Origin: JAICIG01 sp035532215
Lineage (GTDB): Bacteria > Planctomycetota > Planctomycetia > Pirellulales > JAICIG01
Assembly (NCBI GenBank): GCA_035532215.1
Contig: DATKRK010000083.1
Span: 15,579 to 79,578 of the forward strand
Direction: 5' to 3'
DNA: 64,000 nt
Each line of letters starts with the position of its first letter. Position 1 is the stretch's first letter. Positions 25,417 through 32,974 of this stretch are shown piece after piece. The translations under genes were made by a program, and so were the position numbers. The notes below the pieces were generated by a model. The model saw nothing but the letters and a program-made list of their open reading frames with translations, did not search any database and was not told where the DNA came from.

Positions 25417-26141
25417 TGATCGAACTTTGCAACGCGTCGATCCGCTCCGGTCCGTTTGTGCTGAGCGATGTCAGCCTGACGGTCCCCACGGGCGGATACG
25501 CGATTCTGATGGGAGGCACCGGGCAGGGAAAAACGACAATCGTTGAAGCAATCTGCGGGTTGCGGGCGGTCGAACGAGGCAGCGTCGTTGTCGGCGGCGT
25601 GGATGTGACCCGCTGGAAGGCCGCGGATCGCGGGATCGGTTACGTGCCGCAGGATCTGGCGCTGTTTCCCACGATGACCGTTCGCGAGCATCTGGAGTTC
25701 GCCCTGCGGATTCGGCGCGCCGGACGGACGCTGATCCGCCAGCGGGTGGCCGAGCTTTCGCACGTGCTGGGAATCGAAGGGCTGCTCGCGCGGCGCGTTC
25801 ACCATCTGAGCGGCGGCGAAGCGCAGCGCGTCGCGCTCGGGCGGGCGTTGGCGTTCGATCCGCAAGCACTGCTGTTGGACGAGCCCTTGAATGCCCTCGA
25901 CGAAACGACTCGCGACCGGCTCTGCGAGCTGCTGCGTTCGGTGCAGCGGCAGCGCGGTCTGACGACGCTGCACATCACGCACAGCCGAACCGAGGCGCGG
26001 GCGCTGGCCGACCGCTTGCTGGTGATCGAATCGCGCCGCGTGACCGAGCGTCCCCTCGCGCAGCTTGCCGCACCCGCTGACGAAAAAAGGGGACATTCTA
26101 CTTTTTCGGGAACGCAAACATCTCCTTACTCGGCCTCATGA
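25416..26141 (+). CDS. ABC transporter ATP-binding protein, ModC/CysA-like, short form
   Basis: A 241-residue ATPase: Walker A GGTGQGKTT (around residues 35-43), signature LSGGEAQRVALGRAL, Walker B LLLDEPLNALDE and switch His in HITHSR. It lacks the C-terminal MOP domain of full-length ModC. The last ~20 residues and the stop codon are provided by a palindromic element (26083-26163), so the native C-terminus has been replaced; the enzymatic core is intact. The ATG overlaps the permease stop by one base. Confidence 0.9.
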   Translation: MIELCNASIRSGPFVLSDVSLTVPTGGYAILMGGTGQGKTTIVEAICGLRAVERGSVVVGGVDVTRWKAADRGIGYVPQDLALFPTMTVREHLEFALRIRRAGRTLIRQRVAELSHVLGIEGLLARRVHHLSGGEAQRVALGRALAFDPQALLLDEPLNALDETTRDRLCELLRSVQRQRGLTTLHITHSRTEARALADRLLVIESRRVTERPLAQLAAPADEKRGHSTFSGTQTSPYSAS

Positions 26142-26163
26142 AAAAGTAGAATGTCCCCTTTTT
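26083..26163. repeat. REPIN-like inverted-repeat element at the end of the ABC ATPase gene
   Basis: Arms GGGGACATTCTACTTTTT (within 26083-26107, with leading A tract) and its complement (26140-26163) flank about 32 bases. The ATPase stop TGA (26139-26141) lies at the inner edge of the second arm, so the gene reads through the first arm. The interior is about 80% alike, in reverse orientation, to the element at 34019-34100. Such arms are typical of REP-type elements mobilised by RAYT transposases (known for REPINs; no RAYT gene is in this window). Confidence 0.85.
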
Positions 26164-26221
26164 CCATGACCTCACGCAGTTCGGCAACTCCTGCGACTCG
26201 GGCGCTTGAGAGGACCGTACA

Positions 26222-26506
26222 ATGAACGTGAGCGTCGAATTCACCGGACAACTCCGCACGGCGATGGGTCACGCGAACGACTGGGTCGAGTTGCCCGAGG
26301 GCGCCACGGTCGCGATGCTGCTCGTGCAACTGGGGCAGCGCTGCGGCGAAGCGGCGCGAACGCACCTCTTGAATGCGTCGAAGCAGCCGCAGCCCAGCCT
26401 GCTGGTGGCGATCAACGGGACTGCTTTTCCGTCGCGGCAAGCAGCGTCGACCGTTCTGAGCGAAGGGGACACCGTCGTGCTGTTGCCGCCGATCGCTGGA
26501 GGTTAG
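26222..26506 (+). CDS. MoaD/ThiS-family sulfur carrier protein
   Basis: A 94-residue ubiquitin-like protein ending IAGG, the C-terminal Gly-Gly that is adenylated and thiocarboxylated in MoaD/ThiS. The fold pattern (VSVEFTGQLRTAMG, an acidic/hydrophobic middle and LSEGDTVVLLPPIAGG) fits MoaD. The gene is followed 10 bases later by a ThiF/MoeB-like activating enzyme, its expected partner. It could serve molybdopterin synthase or another sulfur-transfer route; its place after an oxyanion transporter favours molybdopterin, as inference. ATG 26222 lies after a GAGAGGA site. Confidence 0.88.
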   Translation: MNVSVEFTGQLRTAMGHANDWVELPEGATVAMLLVQLGQRCGEAARTHLLNASKQPQPSLLVAINGTAFPSRQAASTVLSEGDTVVLLPPIAGG

Positions 26507-26516
26507 CTTCGATCCG

Positions 26517-27266
26517 ATGAAACCGCTTCCCGAATTGACTGCAGACGAGCAGCGCCGCTACGAATGGCAATTGACCGTGCGCGATTTTGGCATGGAAGGC
26601 CAGCGCCGGCTCAAACGAGCGACCGTGCTGATCTCCCGCATCGGGGGCGTGGGAGGATCCGCGGCGCTACAACTCGCGGCGGCGGGGATCGGCCGGCTGA
26701 TTCTGGCGCATGCGGGCAATGTGCGGTTGGACGATCTCAACCGCCAATTGCTGATGACCACCGAGAGTCTCGGGCGGCCGCGGATCGAGTCCGCCGCACG
26801 ACGTCTGCGCGAGTTGAATCCGCACGTCGAGATCGAGACGGTCGCGGAAAACATCTGCGAGGGTAATGTGGCCGAGCTGGTCGGCCGGTGCGACGTGGTC
26901 GTAAGTGCGGCTCCTCTGTTCACGGAGCGGCTGCTGATGAATCGCCAAGCCGTGCGGTGGCAGAAGCCGCTGGTCGACTGCTCGATGTACGACCTCGAAG
27001 CCCGCTTGATGACGGTCCTGCCCGGCCGGACGCCGTGCCTGGAGTGCCTCTATCCCGAGCCGCCTCCCAACTGGAAACGGCAATTTCCCGTATTCAGTGC
27101 GGTCTCGTGTACGGTCGGATCGCTCGCGGCGATGGAAACGATCAAGGTGATTGCTGGATTCGGCGGACCGTTGGCCGGGCGGCTGCTGCTCGGCGATCTG
27201 CGCGACATGAGTTTTCGCACGCTGCCGATCGCTCGCCGGGAAGACTGTGCGGCGTGCGGCGCGTAG
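26517..27266 (+). CDS. ThiF/MoeB-family sulfur-carrier activating enzyme (E1-like)
   Basis: A 249-residue E1-like adenylyltransferase: Gly-rich nucleotide motif RIGGVGG (41-47, with Arg at the usual first Gly), the ATP-contacting DDLNRQ, and two Cys pairs, CLEC and CAAC, that bind structural zinc. MoeB/ThiF activates the Gly-Gly end of MoaD/ThiS with ATP. The gene starts 10 bases after the MoaD-like stop. A short palindromic repeat follows directly after the stop. It may activate the neighbour's product; tRNA-modifying relatives exist, so the pathway is not certain. Confidence 0.88.
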   Translation: MKPLPELTADEQRRYEWQLTVRDFGMEGQRRLKRATVLISRIGGVGGSAALQLAAAGIGRLILAHAGNVRLDDLNRQLLMTTESLGRPRIESAARRLRELNPHVEIETVAENICEGNVAELVGRCDVVVSAAPLFTERLLMNRQAVRWQKPLVDCSMYDLEARLMTVLPGRTPCLECLYPEPPPNWKRQFPVFSAVSCTVGSLAAMETIKVIAGFGGPLAGRLLLGDLRDMSFRTLPIARREDCAACGA

Positions 27267-27286
27267 GTCAGGCATTCCAGCCTGAC
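27267..27286. repeat. Palindromic repeat directly after the ThiF-like gene
   Basis: GTCAGGC-attcca-GCCTGAC, a perfect 7-bp stem with a 6-base loop, starting right after the stop codon TAG (27264-27266). It has no following T run, so it is a dispersed palindrome rather than a typical rho-independent terminator. Confidence 0.7.
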
Positions 27287-27378
27287 GTGCGTCATGGCTG
27301 GTGGCTGGGCTTGGAAATCAGGTAGAATTGAAGCTGGCTGGGGCAACTCGCGACAGAGGGTCTACCGGAGGAATCATC

Positions 27379-27753
27379 ATGACGGTCCTGGAACACCAGC
27401 AGCCGCTCACGCTGCCGGTCCCTTTATATGAGGATCCGCCCGGTGTTTTTCGCGTCGGCAAGAGCCGCGTGCTGCTTGAACTGGTGATTCGCGCATTTCA
27501 ACGCGGCCAGACGCCCGAAGCCATCATCCAGTCGTACGACACGTTGAGCCTGGCCGACGTTTATGCCGTCGTCAGCTACTACCTTTTGAATCCGGCCCCC
27601 ATCGACGAGTACCTGGACGCCTGCGATCAAAAGGCCGAAGCCATGCGCCAAAAGCTGGAGGTCGCGGGAATGACCGGCCGCTTCGGCAAGGAGGAATTGC
27701 TGGCCCGTGCCCGCAACAAGGGGTTGTTCCGTGATCAGGCTCCTGACCGATGA
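27379..27753 (+). CDS. DUF433-family antitoxin-like protein
   Basis: A 124-residue protein with the DUF433 core (FRVGKSRVLLELVIRAFQRGQTPEAIIQSYDTLSLADVYAVVSYYL), a small helix-turn-helix-like fold found in VapB-type antitoxins. It has a strong CCGGAGGAATC ribosome site. It overlaps the following PIN-like gene by 23 bases, the normal antitoxin-first arrangement. The antitoxin is expected to bind and neutralise that product and repress the operon. Confidence 0.8.
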   Translation: MTVLEHQQPLTLPVPLYEDPPGVFRVGKSRVLLELVIRAFQRGQTPEAIIQSYDTLSLADVYAVVSYYLLNPAPIDEYLDACDQKAEAMRQKLEVAGMTGRFGKEELLARARNKGLFRDQAPDR

Positions 27754-28081
27754 GAACGGTGACGGCGATATCTTGCGCGGCCTCGTTCGCCGCATGCCGG
27801 ACCTGGATGTCGTGCGCGTTCAAGACGTTGGACTGGCCGAAACTCCAGACCCGACGATCCTGGCGTGGGCTGCCGCCGAAGAGCGGATTCTGATCACGCA
27901 CGACCGCGACACCGTTCCCGGCTTCGCTTTCAACCGAGTTCGCAGCGGACAGCCCATGCCAGGCGTTTTTCTCGTTAGCGACCAAATGCCGAGAGGACAG
28001 GCGGTTGACGAGCTGCTTCTCGCTATCGAATGCCTCACCGCTGACGAATGTAAAGACTTGGTACGTCATCTCCCGCTTTGA
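27731..28081 (+). CDS. DUF5615/PIN-like toxin-like protein
   Basis: A 116-residue protein starting at GTG 27731 with RLLTDENGDGDILRGL, then RVQDVGL and ILITHDRDTVPGF. The acidic residues at DEN and HDRD match the metal site of DUF5615/Mut7-C-like PIN-related domains, partners of DUF433. Such proteins are candidate RNases of type II toxin-antitoxin pairs. The GTG is chosen because it gives the family start; a longer frame begins upstream inside the antitoxin gene. Both partners look intact. Confidence 0.78.
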   Translation: MIRLLTDENGDGDILRGLVRRMPDLDVVRVQDVGLAETPDPTILAWAAAEERILITHDRDTVPGFAFNRVRSGQPMPGVFLVSDQMPRGQAVDELLLAIECLTADECKDLVRHLPL

Positions 28082-28282
28082 GTCACGCGCCGCCCGAATC
28101 GATCAGCATCTTGCCCATTTTCGACCGTGCCCTCAACCGTTGTCACTCTCATGACACCCCCGTCGCCGAAACCAAGCACTTCTGGCGCCGGGCCGGGTGG
28201 TGACGTATACTCCGGTCGGTTGGGCCTTGCTGAGTTCGCTCGATTTTCTGCCAATCGCTGACTTACCGTAGGGAGCCGCTCC

Positions 28283-31200
28283 ATGTTTGGATCCACCGGG
28301 CCTCTCGAACGACGCGCGATCCTCGTTCCCGTCGTCGCCGCGCTGCTGGCGTGTGCGGCGATTCCGGCCGCCGCGGCCCCGGCCGACACCGCCGCCCCGG
28401 TCAATGTCGCCGCTGAAGTTCTCCAGCAAAGCGGCGTCCGCGGCGGTTTCGTCGTGCATCTCAACTGCGGAGACGGGCAACTGACCGCGGCCCTGCGGGC
28501 GACCGATGCTTACCAGGTACACGGCCTCGATACGTCGGCTGGGCGGATTGCCGAGACGCGGGCGGCGTTACAATCTGCCGGCGTCTACGGTCCGGTGAGC
28601 GTGGAGCGGTTCGATGGCAAGTCGCTGCCGTATATCGACGGCATGGTCAACCTCGTCGTGGCCGAGAAGCTCGGCGACGTGCCGCAGTCGGAGATCGAGC
28701 GAGTGCTCTGCCCGCGCGGGGTGGCCTGCATCCGCGCCGGCGGCGGCTGGAAGAAGATCGTCAAACCGGTTCCGGCGGAGATCGACGACTGGACGCACTA
28801 CTTCCACGATGCCGGCGGCAATCCGGTCGCGCACGATACGGAAGTGGCGCCGCCCGAGCGGCTGCAATGGGTCGGCAGCCCGCGATGGTCTCGGCATCAC
28901 GACAGGATGTCGAGCCTGAGCGCGCTGGTGTCGTCGCAGGGGCGGATGTACTACATCCTGGACGAAGGCTCGCGAGTTTCGATCGAACTGCCTTCCGACT
29001 GGCAGCTCATCGCACGCGACGCCTTCAACGGAACGATGCTGTGGAAGCAGCCGATCGAGAAGTGGCAGGACCAGATGTGGCCGCTCAAGAGCGGGCCGAC
29101 GCAACTGGCGCGGCGGCTGGTCGCCGACGGCGAAGATCTGTATGTCACGCTGGGCATTCACGCCCCGGTCTCGCACCTCGACGGGGCGACCGGCAAGACG
29201 AAACGCGTCTACGAAGGAACCGAGTCGACGGAAGAGATCCTGCTCAACCAGGGGACGCTGTTCCTGCTGGTCAACCGGGGCGCCGCGGAACTGGACGAGT
29301 ACGCTCCGAAATTCAACACCGGCGATCAGGGGCGGGTGGCCACGGAGTTCGTCTGGAACGAAAAGCCGCGCGACGTGGTCGCCTTCGACGCGGCGACGGG
29401 CAAGCGGCTCTGGTCGCATACCAGCAAAGTGGCGCCGCTGACGCTCTGCGCCAACGACAAGCGGGTCATCTTCCACGACGGCGACAAGATCGTCTGCCTC
29501 GACCCCAGGAGCGGAAAGCAGCTCTGGGCCACCGAACCGGCTTCGCGCCGCAAGTCGATTCAGTTCAACTTCGGCCCGCGACTGGTGCTGCACGAACCGT
29601 TCGTGCTGTATGCCGGCGGCGAGGGCAAGATGCGGGCTTATGACGCTACGGACGGGAAGATGCGGTGGGAGTCGGATCACGCCCCCTCGGGCTACCAGTC
29701 GCCGCAGGACATTATCATCGCGGGCGGCATGGCGTGGGTGGCGCCGACGACGAGCGGACGCGACAGCGGCATCTACAAGGGACGCGACCTGCTGACCGGC
29801 GAAGTGAAGATCGAGTTCCCGCCCGACATCGACACCTACTGGTTCCATCACCGCTGTTACATTGCCAAGGCGACCGACCGCTTCATTATTCCGTCGCGCA
29901 CCGGCATCGAGCTGGTCGACTTCAGGGCGAAGCACTGGGACATCAATCACTGGGTCCGCGGCGCCTGTCTGTACGGAGTGCTTCCCAGCAACGGGTTGCT
30001 CTACGCACCGCCGCACAACTGCGCCTGTTATCCCGAGGCCAAACTCTATGGCTTGAACGCTCTGGCCGCGGCGCCGAAGACGCCCATTCTGCCCAAGGAA
30101 ATTCCCGAGGAAGACCGCCTGGAACTCGGACCTGCGTTTCGCGAACCGCTCAAGGAACAAGCCGCGACCGCAAACGAGTGGCCGACCTATCGCCACGACA
30201 ACGAGCGGAGCGGATACTCGTCCGCGGAACTCGGCAGCGATCTGAGTCGTAGCTGGGAGACCAAGTTGCCCGGGCCGCTTTCCGCTCTCGTGGCGGCCGG
30301 CGGCCTGGTTTACGTGGCGCAGATCGATCAGCACAAGTTGCACGCGCTCGATGCCAAGACGGGAGAGTCGCGCTGGACCTACACGGCCGGCGGGCGGATC
30401 GACTCGCCGCCGACCTACTGGAACGGGCGGCTGTTCTTTGGCTCGGCGGACGGCTGGGTCTACTCGCTGCGCGCCAGCGACGGAGTCCTGTTGTGGCGTT
30501 ATCGGGCGGCCCCGCTGGATCGCCGGCTGATGGCTTTCGAACAACTCGAATCGGTCTGGCCCGTTCACGGCTCGATTCTGATCGAGAAGGACGTCGCCCA
30601 CTTCGTCGTCGGCCGGTCGAGCTTCCTGGACGGCGGCATGTGGTACGTGCGGCTCGATCCGCGCTCTGGCAAGAAACTCGGCGAAACCGTGCTCAACGAT
30701 CGCGATCCTGAAACGGGCGAAGACATTCAGAATCGCCTGCAGACGCTGCAGATGCCGGTGGCGCTGGCCGACATCCTCTGCACCGATGGCGAGTGCGTTT
30801 TTCTGCGGTCTCAGAAGTTCGACGACGCCGGCCAGCGTCAGGAGATCGGACCGGTTTCCGGCGACGCCGCGAAGCAAGGGGGAACGCAGGCCGGTCCCGG
30901 CCGCCATCTGTTCGCCCCGATGGGCTTCCTCGACGACACCTGGTTCCACCGCTCTTACTGGGTCTACGGCAAAAATTTTGCCGGCGGACACAGCGGCTAC
31001 TACCAGGCTGGCAAACACACGCCGTCCGGCCGCATCCTGGTGTTCAACGACAAAGAGATCTACGGCTATGCCCGGCAGCCGCAGTACTATCGCTGGACCA
31101 CGCCGCTGGAGCATCAGCTCTTCTCGGCGAGCCGGGATGCGGTGGCGCCGGCGCCGATCGTCGGCGGAAACGGGAACAATGGCCCGGAGACGGTCGCGTT

Positions 31201-32209
31201 TGACCTCACGCCCAGCATCGATCCCACGAACAAACCGCTCACGGTAGAGGCGTGGATCAAGCCCGACAGTCCGGGCGGCGTTATCGTCGCCCACGGCGGT
31301 CCCGCGCAGGGGTACGCTCTGTTCCTTAAGAACCGGAAGCCGACCTTCGCCATCCGGTCCGGCAGCAAGCTGACTGAGATCCAGACGCCCGACCGGATGA
31401 AAAACGGCTGGCACTACCTTGCGGCCGTGCTCACGCGGGAAAAGGACATGCAGTTGTACGTCGATGGCGTGCTGGCGGCTTCCGGCAGAACTCCGGCTCT
31501 CATTTCGGGCACGCCGCAGCAGAAGCTGGAGTTGGGGGGCGACGGCGGCAGCGAAGTGGGGTCGTACAAGAACGGGTTCCCATTCGTCGGAGCGATCGAC
31601 GAAGTGCGGATCACGCATCGGGCTCTCACGGCCGCCGAAATCGCGTCGGCCTTTCAGGATCCCGAGCAGGCCCGAGCGATGAAGGCCGACGTGGTCGTGC
31701 ATTGCACGTTCGATGACGGCAACGCCAAGGATTCCTCGGGTAAGAAGAACGACGGCCATCTCGGCAAGTTGCCGACCGGCCAGGGCCGGATCGGAACGGC
31801 CGTCGTCTTCCCCAAGGCCGCAGGCGCCGCCGTGGCTGCGGGCGCCGCCAAGCAGATGGGCTTCGACCACAACTGGACGAAGTTCGTGCCCGTCTTCCCC
31901 CGGGCGATGGTCCTCGCCAGCGATGCGATCGTCGTCTCGGGTCCGCCCGACCTGCTCGATGAGGAATACGCCCTCGAGCGCCTGGCGGCCAAGGATCCGG
32001 CGATCCGCAAACAGTTGCAGGCGCAGGCGGACTCGCTAGAGGGGAAAAAGGGCGGACGGTTCTGCGTCTTCTCGACCACGGACGGCAGTTATATTTCCGA
32101 CATCGATATCGACGCCTTGCCCGTCTGGGACGGCATGTCCACCGCTTACGGCCGGATTTATATGGCCACCACCGACGGCCGGGTGATCTGCCTGGGGCAG
32201 GGCGAATGA
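28283..32209 (+). CDS. Secreted giant protein: methyltransferase-like domain, PQQ-type beta-propeller and LamG domain
   Basis: A 1308-residue protein with a signal peptide (about 1-32, ALLACAAIPAAAA). Residues 45-150 look like a SAM methyltransferase fold (HLNCGDGQLTAALR, GLDTSAG, VNLVVAEKLG). A long PQQ-like propeller follows (repeats such as ATGKRLWSH, SGKQLWATEPA, TGESRWTYTAGG, DGVLLWRYRAA). Around 975-1135 a concanavalin/LamG-like domain (PLTVEAWIKPDSPGG, GWHYLAAVLTREKDMQLYVDG, ALTAAEIASAF) interrupts the propeller, whose last blade ends the protein. PQQ cofactor binding is not implied by the fold. Probably an outer-surface or periplasmic polysaccharide-related protein; function unknown. 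Start ATG 28283 follows TAGGGAG. Confidence 0.85.
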   Translation: MFGSTGPLERRAILVPVVAALLACAAIPAAAAPADTAAPVNVAAEVLQQSGVRGGFVVHLNCGDGQLTAALRATDAYQVHGLDTSAGRIAETRAALQSAGVYGPVSVERFDGKSLPYIDGMVNLVVAEKLGDVPQSEIERVLCPRGVACIRAGGGWKKIVKPVPAEIDDWTHYFHDAGGNPVAHDTEVAPPERLQWVGSPRWSRHHDRMSSLSALVSSQGRMYYILDEGSRVSIELPSDWQLIARDAFNGTMLWKQPIEKWQDQMWPLKSGPTQLARRLVADGEDLYVTLGIHAPVSHLDGATGKTKRVYEGTESTEEILLNQGTLFLLVNRGAAELDEYAPKFNTGDQGRVATEFVWNEKPRDVVAFDAATGKRLWSHTSKVAPLTLCANDKRVIFHDGDKIVCLDPRSGKQLWATEPASRRKSIQFNFGPRLVLHEPFVLYAGGEGKMRAYDATDGKMRWESDHAPSGYQSPQDIIIAGGMAWVAPTTSGRDSGIYKGRDLLTGEVKIEFPPDIDTYWFHHRCYIAKATDRFIIPSRTGIELVDFRAKHWDINHWVRGACLYGVLPSNGLLYAPPHNCACYPEAKLYGLNALAAAPKTPILPKEIPEEDRLELGPAFREPLKEQAATANEWPTYRHDNERSGYSSAELGSDLSRSWETKLPGPLSALVAAGGLVYVAQIDQHKLHALDAKTGESRWTYTAGGRIDSPPTYWNGRLFFGSADGWVYSLRASDGVLLWRYRAAPLDRRLMAFEQLESVWPVHGSILIEKDVAHFVVGRSSFLDGGMWYVRLDPRSGKKLGETVLNDRDPETGEDIQNRLQTLQMPVALADILCTDGECVFLRSQKFDDAGQRQEIGPVSGDAAKQGGTQAGPGRHLFAPMGFLDDTWFHRSYWVYGKNFAGGHSGYYQAGKHTPSGRILVFNDKEIYGYARQPQYYRWTTPLEHQLFSASRDAVAPAPIVGGNGNNGPETVAFDLTPSIDPTNKPLTVEAWIKPDSPGGVIVAHGGPAQGYALFLKNRKPTFAIRSGSKLTEIQTPDRMKNGWHYLAAVLTREKDMQLYVDGVLAASGRTPALISGTPQQKLELGGDGGSEVGSYKNGFPFVGAIDEVRITHRALTAAEIASAFQDPEQARAMKADVVVHCTFDDGNAKDSSGKKNDGHLGKLPTGQGRIGTAVVFPKAAGAAVAAGAAKQMGFDHNWTKFVPVFPRAMVLASDAIVVSGPPDLLDEEYALERLAAKDPAIRKQLQAQADSLEGKKGGRFCVFSTTDGSYISDIDIDALPVWDGMSTAYGRIYMATTDGRVICLGQGE

Positions 32210-32365
32210 GACGGCGCCGCACGGCCAGAACCTTGCGAGGGATGCTGTGGGAGGAGATTTGAAAAGCGTGAAAAGGAGGAGAGCCAGGCAGGGGGAAGAA
32301 ATGACGTCCGGAACCGTTCGCAACATAGCGCATGATGATAGACCAGTTTTTTGGAGCGACAAAAC

Positions 32366-32602
32366 ATGACCAAGCTTGTTCTCGACTCGGTAACACTTGA
32401 AAAGCTTTTGTATCTGGCAGAGCCGCTCGACTTGTTCGACGATTCGGGACGTCGTCGAGCGGTTCTTACGCCGATATACGATCCCGAAGAATTCGGCCCC
32501 CTCGAGCCACAGGTCAGCGAGGAAGAACTGCGACGGCGCGAAAGCTCCACGGAGCCTAGGTATTCGATTGGAGAAGTGCTTCGCCATCTTGAGCAACTGT
32601 GA
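32366..32602 (+). CDS. Small antitoxin-like protein paired with a RelE/ParE-type gene
   Basis: A 78-residue acidic protein (YDPEEFGPLEPQVSEEELRRRESS, ending IGEVLRHLEQL). It has the size and Glu-rich linker of planctomycete antitoxins preceding ParE/RelE toxins and overlaps the toxin start (TGATG). Its N-terminal half could be a small beta/HTH domain. No stronger family match. A TTGGAGCGAC ribosome site precedes the ATG. Confidence 0.65.
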   Translation: MTKLVLDSVTLEKLLYLAEPLDLFDDSGRRRAVLTPIYDPEEFGPLEPQVSEEELRRRESSTEPRYSIGEVLRHLEQL

Positions 32603-32875
32603 TGTTCCGCGTCGATTGGTTGCTATCCGCGCAGAACGAACTGGCCCAAATCTGGTTGAGTGCCGACAGCGCGCTTCGCCGCCAAGTCAGCGTTTCTGCT
32701 CAACGCATCGACCAATTGCTGCAAGTTAACCCGCATGAACATGGCGAGTCGCGTTCTGAGGGACGCCGGGTTATCTTTGTTCAACCCACTGGGCGCCAGC
32801 TATCGGGTCGATCTCGATGCAAAGTCGATCACCGTGCTGCACATCTGGCAGTTTCGGCGACGACGGCCCCCTTGA
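32602..32875 (+). pseudogene. RelE/ParE-type toxin gene with a +1 frameshift
   Basis: Read from the ATG at 32602 the N-terminal half (MFRVDWLLSAQNELAQIWLSAD ... GRRVIFVQP) matches RelE/ParE toxins. The C-terminal half that family members have, LGASYRVDLDAKSITVLHIWQFRRR, is in another frame and begins just after base 32789, so an extra base in cccactggg breaks the gene. Frame 1 runs on to 32913 with a non-family tail. The toxin is presumably inactive, or this is a sequencing error, or there is programmed slippage. The intact antitoxin gene is directly upstream. Confidence 0.75.
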
Positions 32876-32974
32876 TCCTCTCAGTACCCAAGGAAGTCAT
32901 AAATTCCGAGTGATTCTTGCTAGTGCGACGACATCGAGGCAAAGCCGCATAGTGAACCGATTCCACGGCAGGCA

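Noticed and set aside
28568..31870. Minus-strand open frame of 1100 codons opposite the propeller gene
   Set aside because: No family motifs, Arg/Val/Asp-biased composition, and the plus strand holds clear domains.
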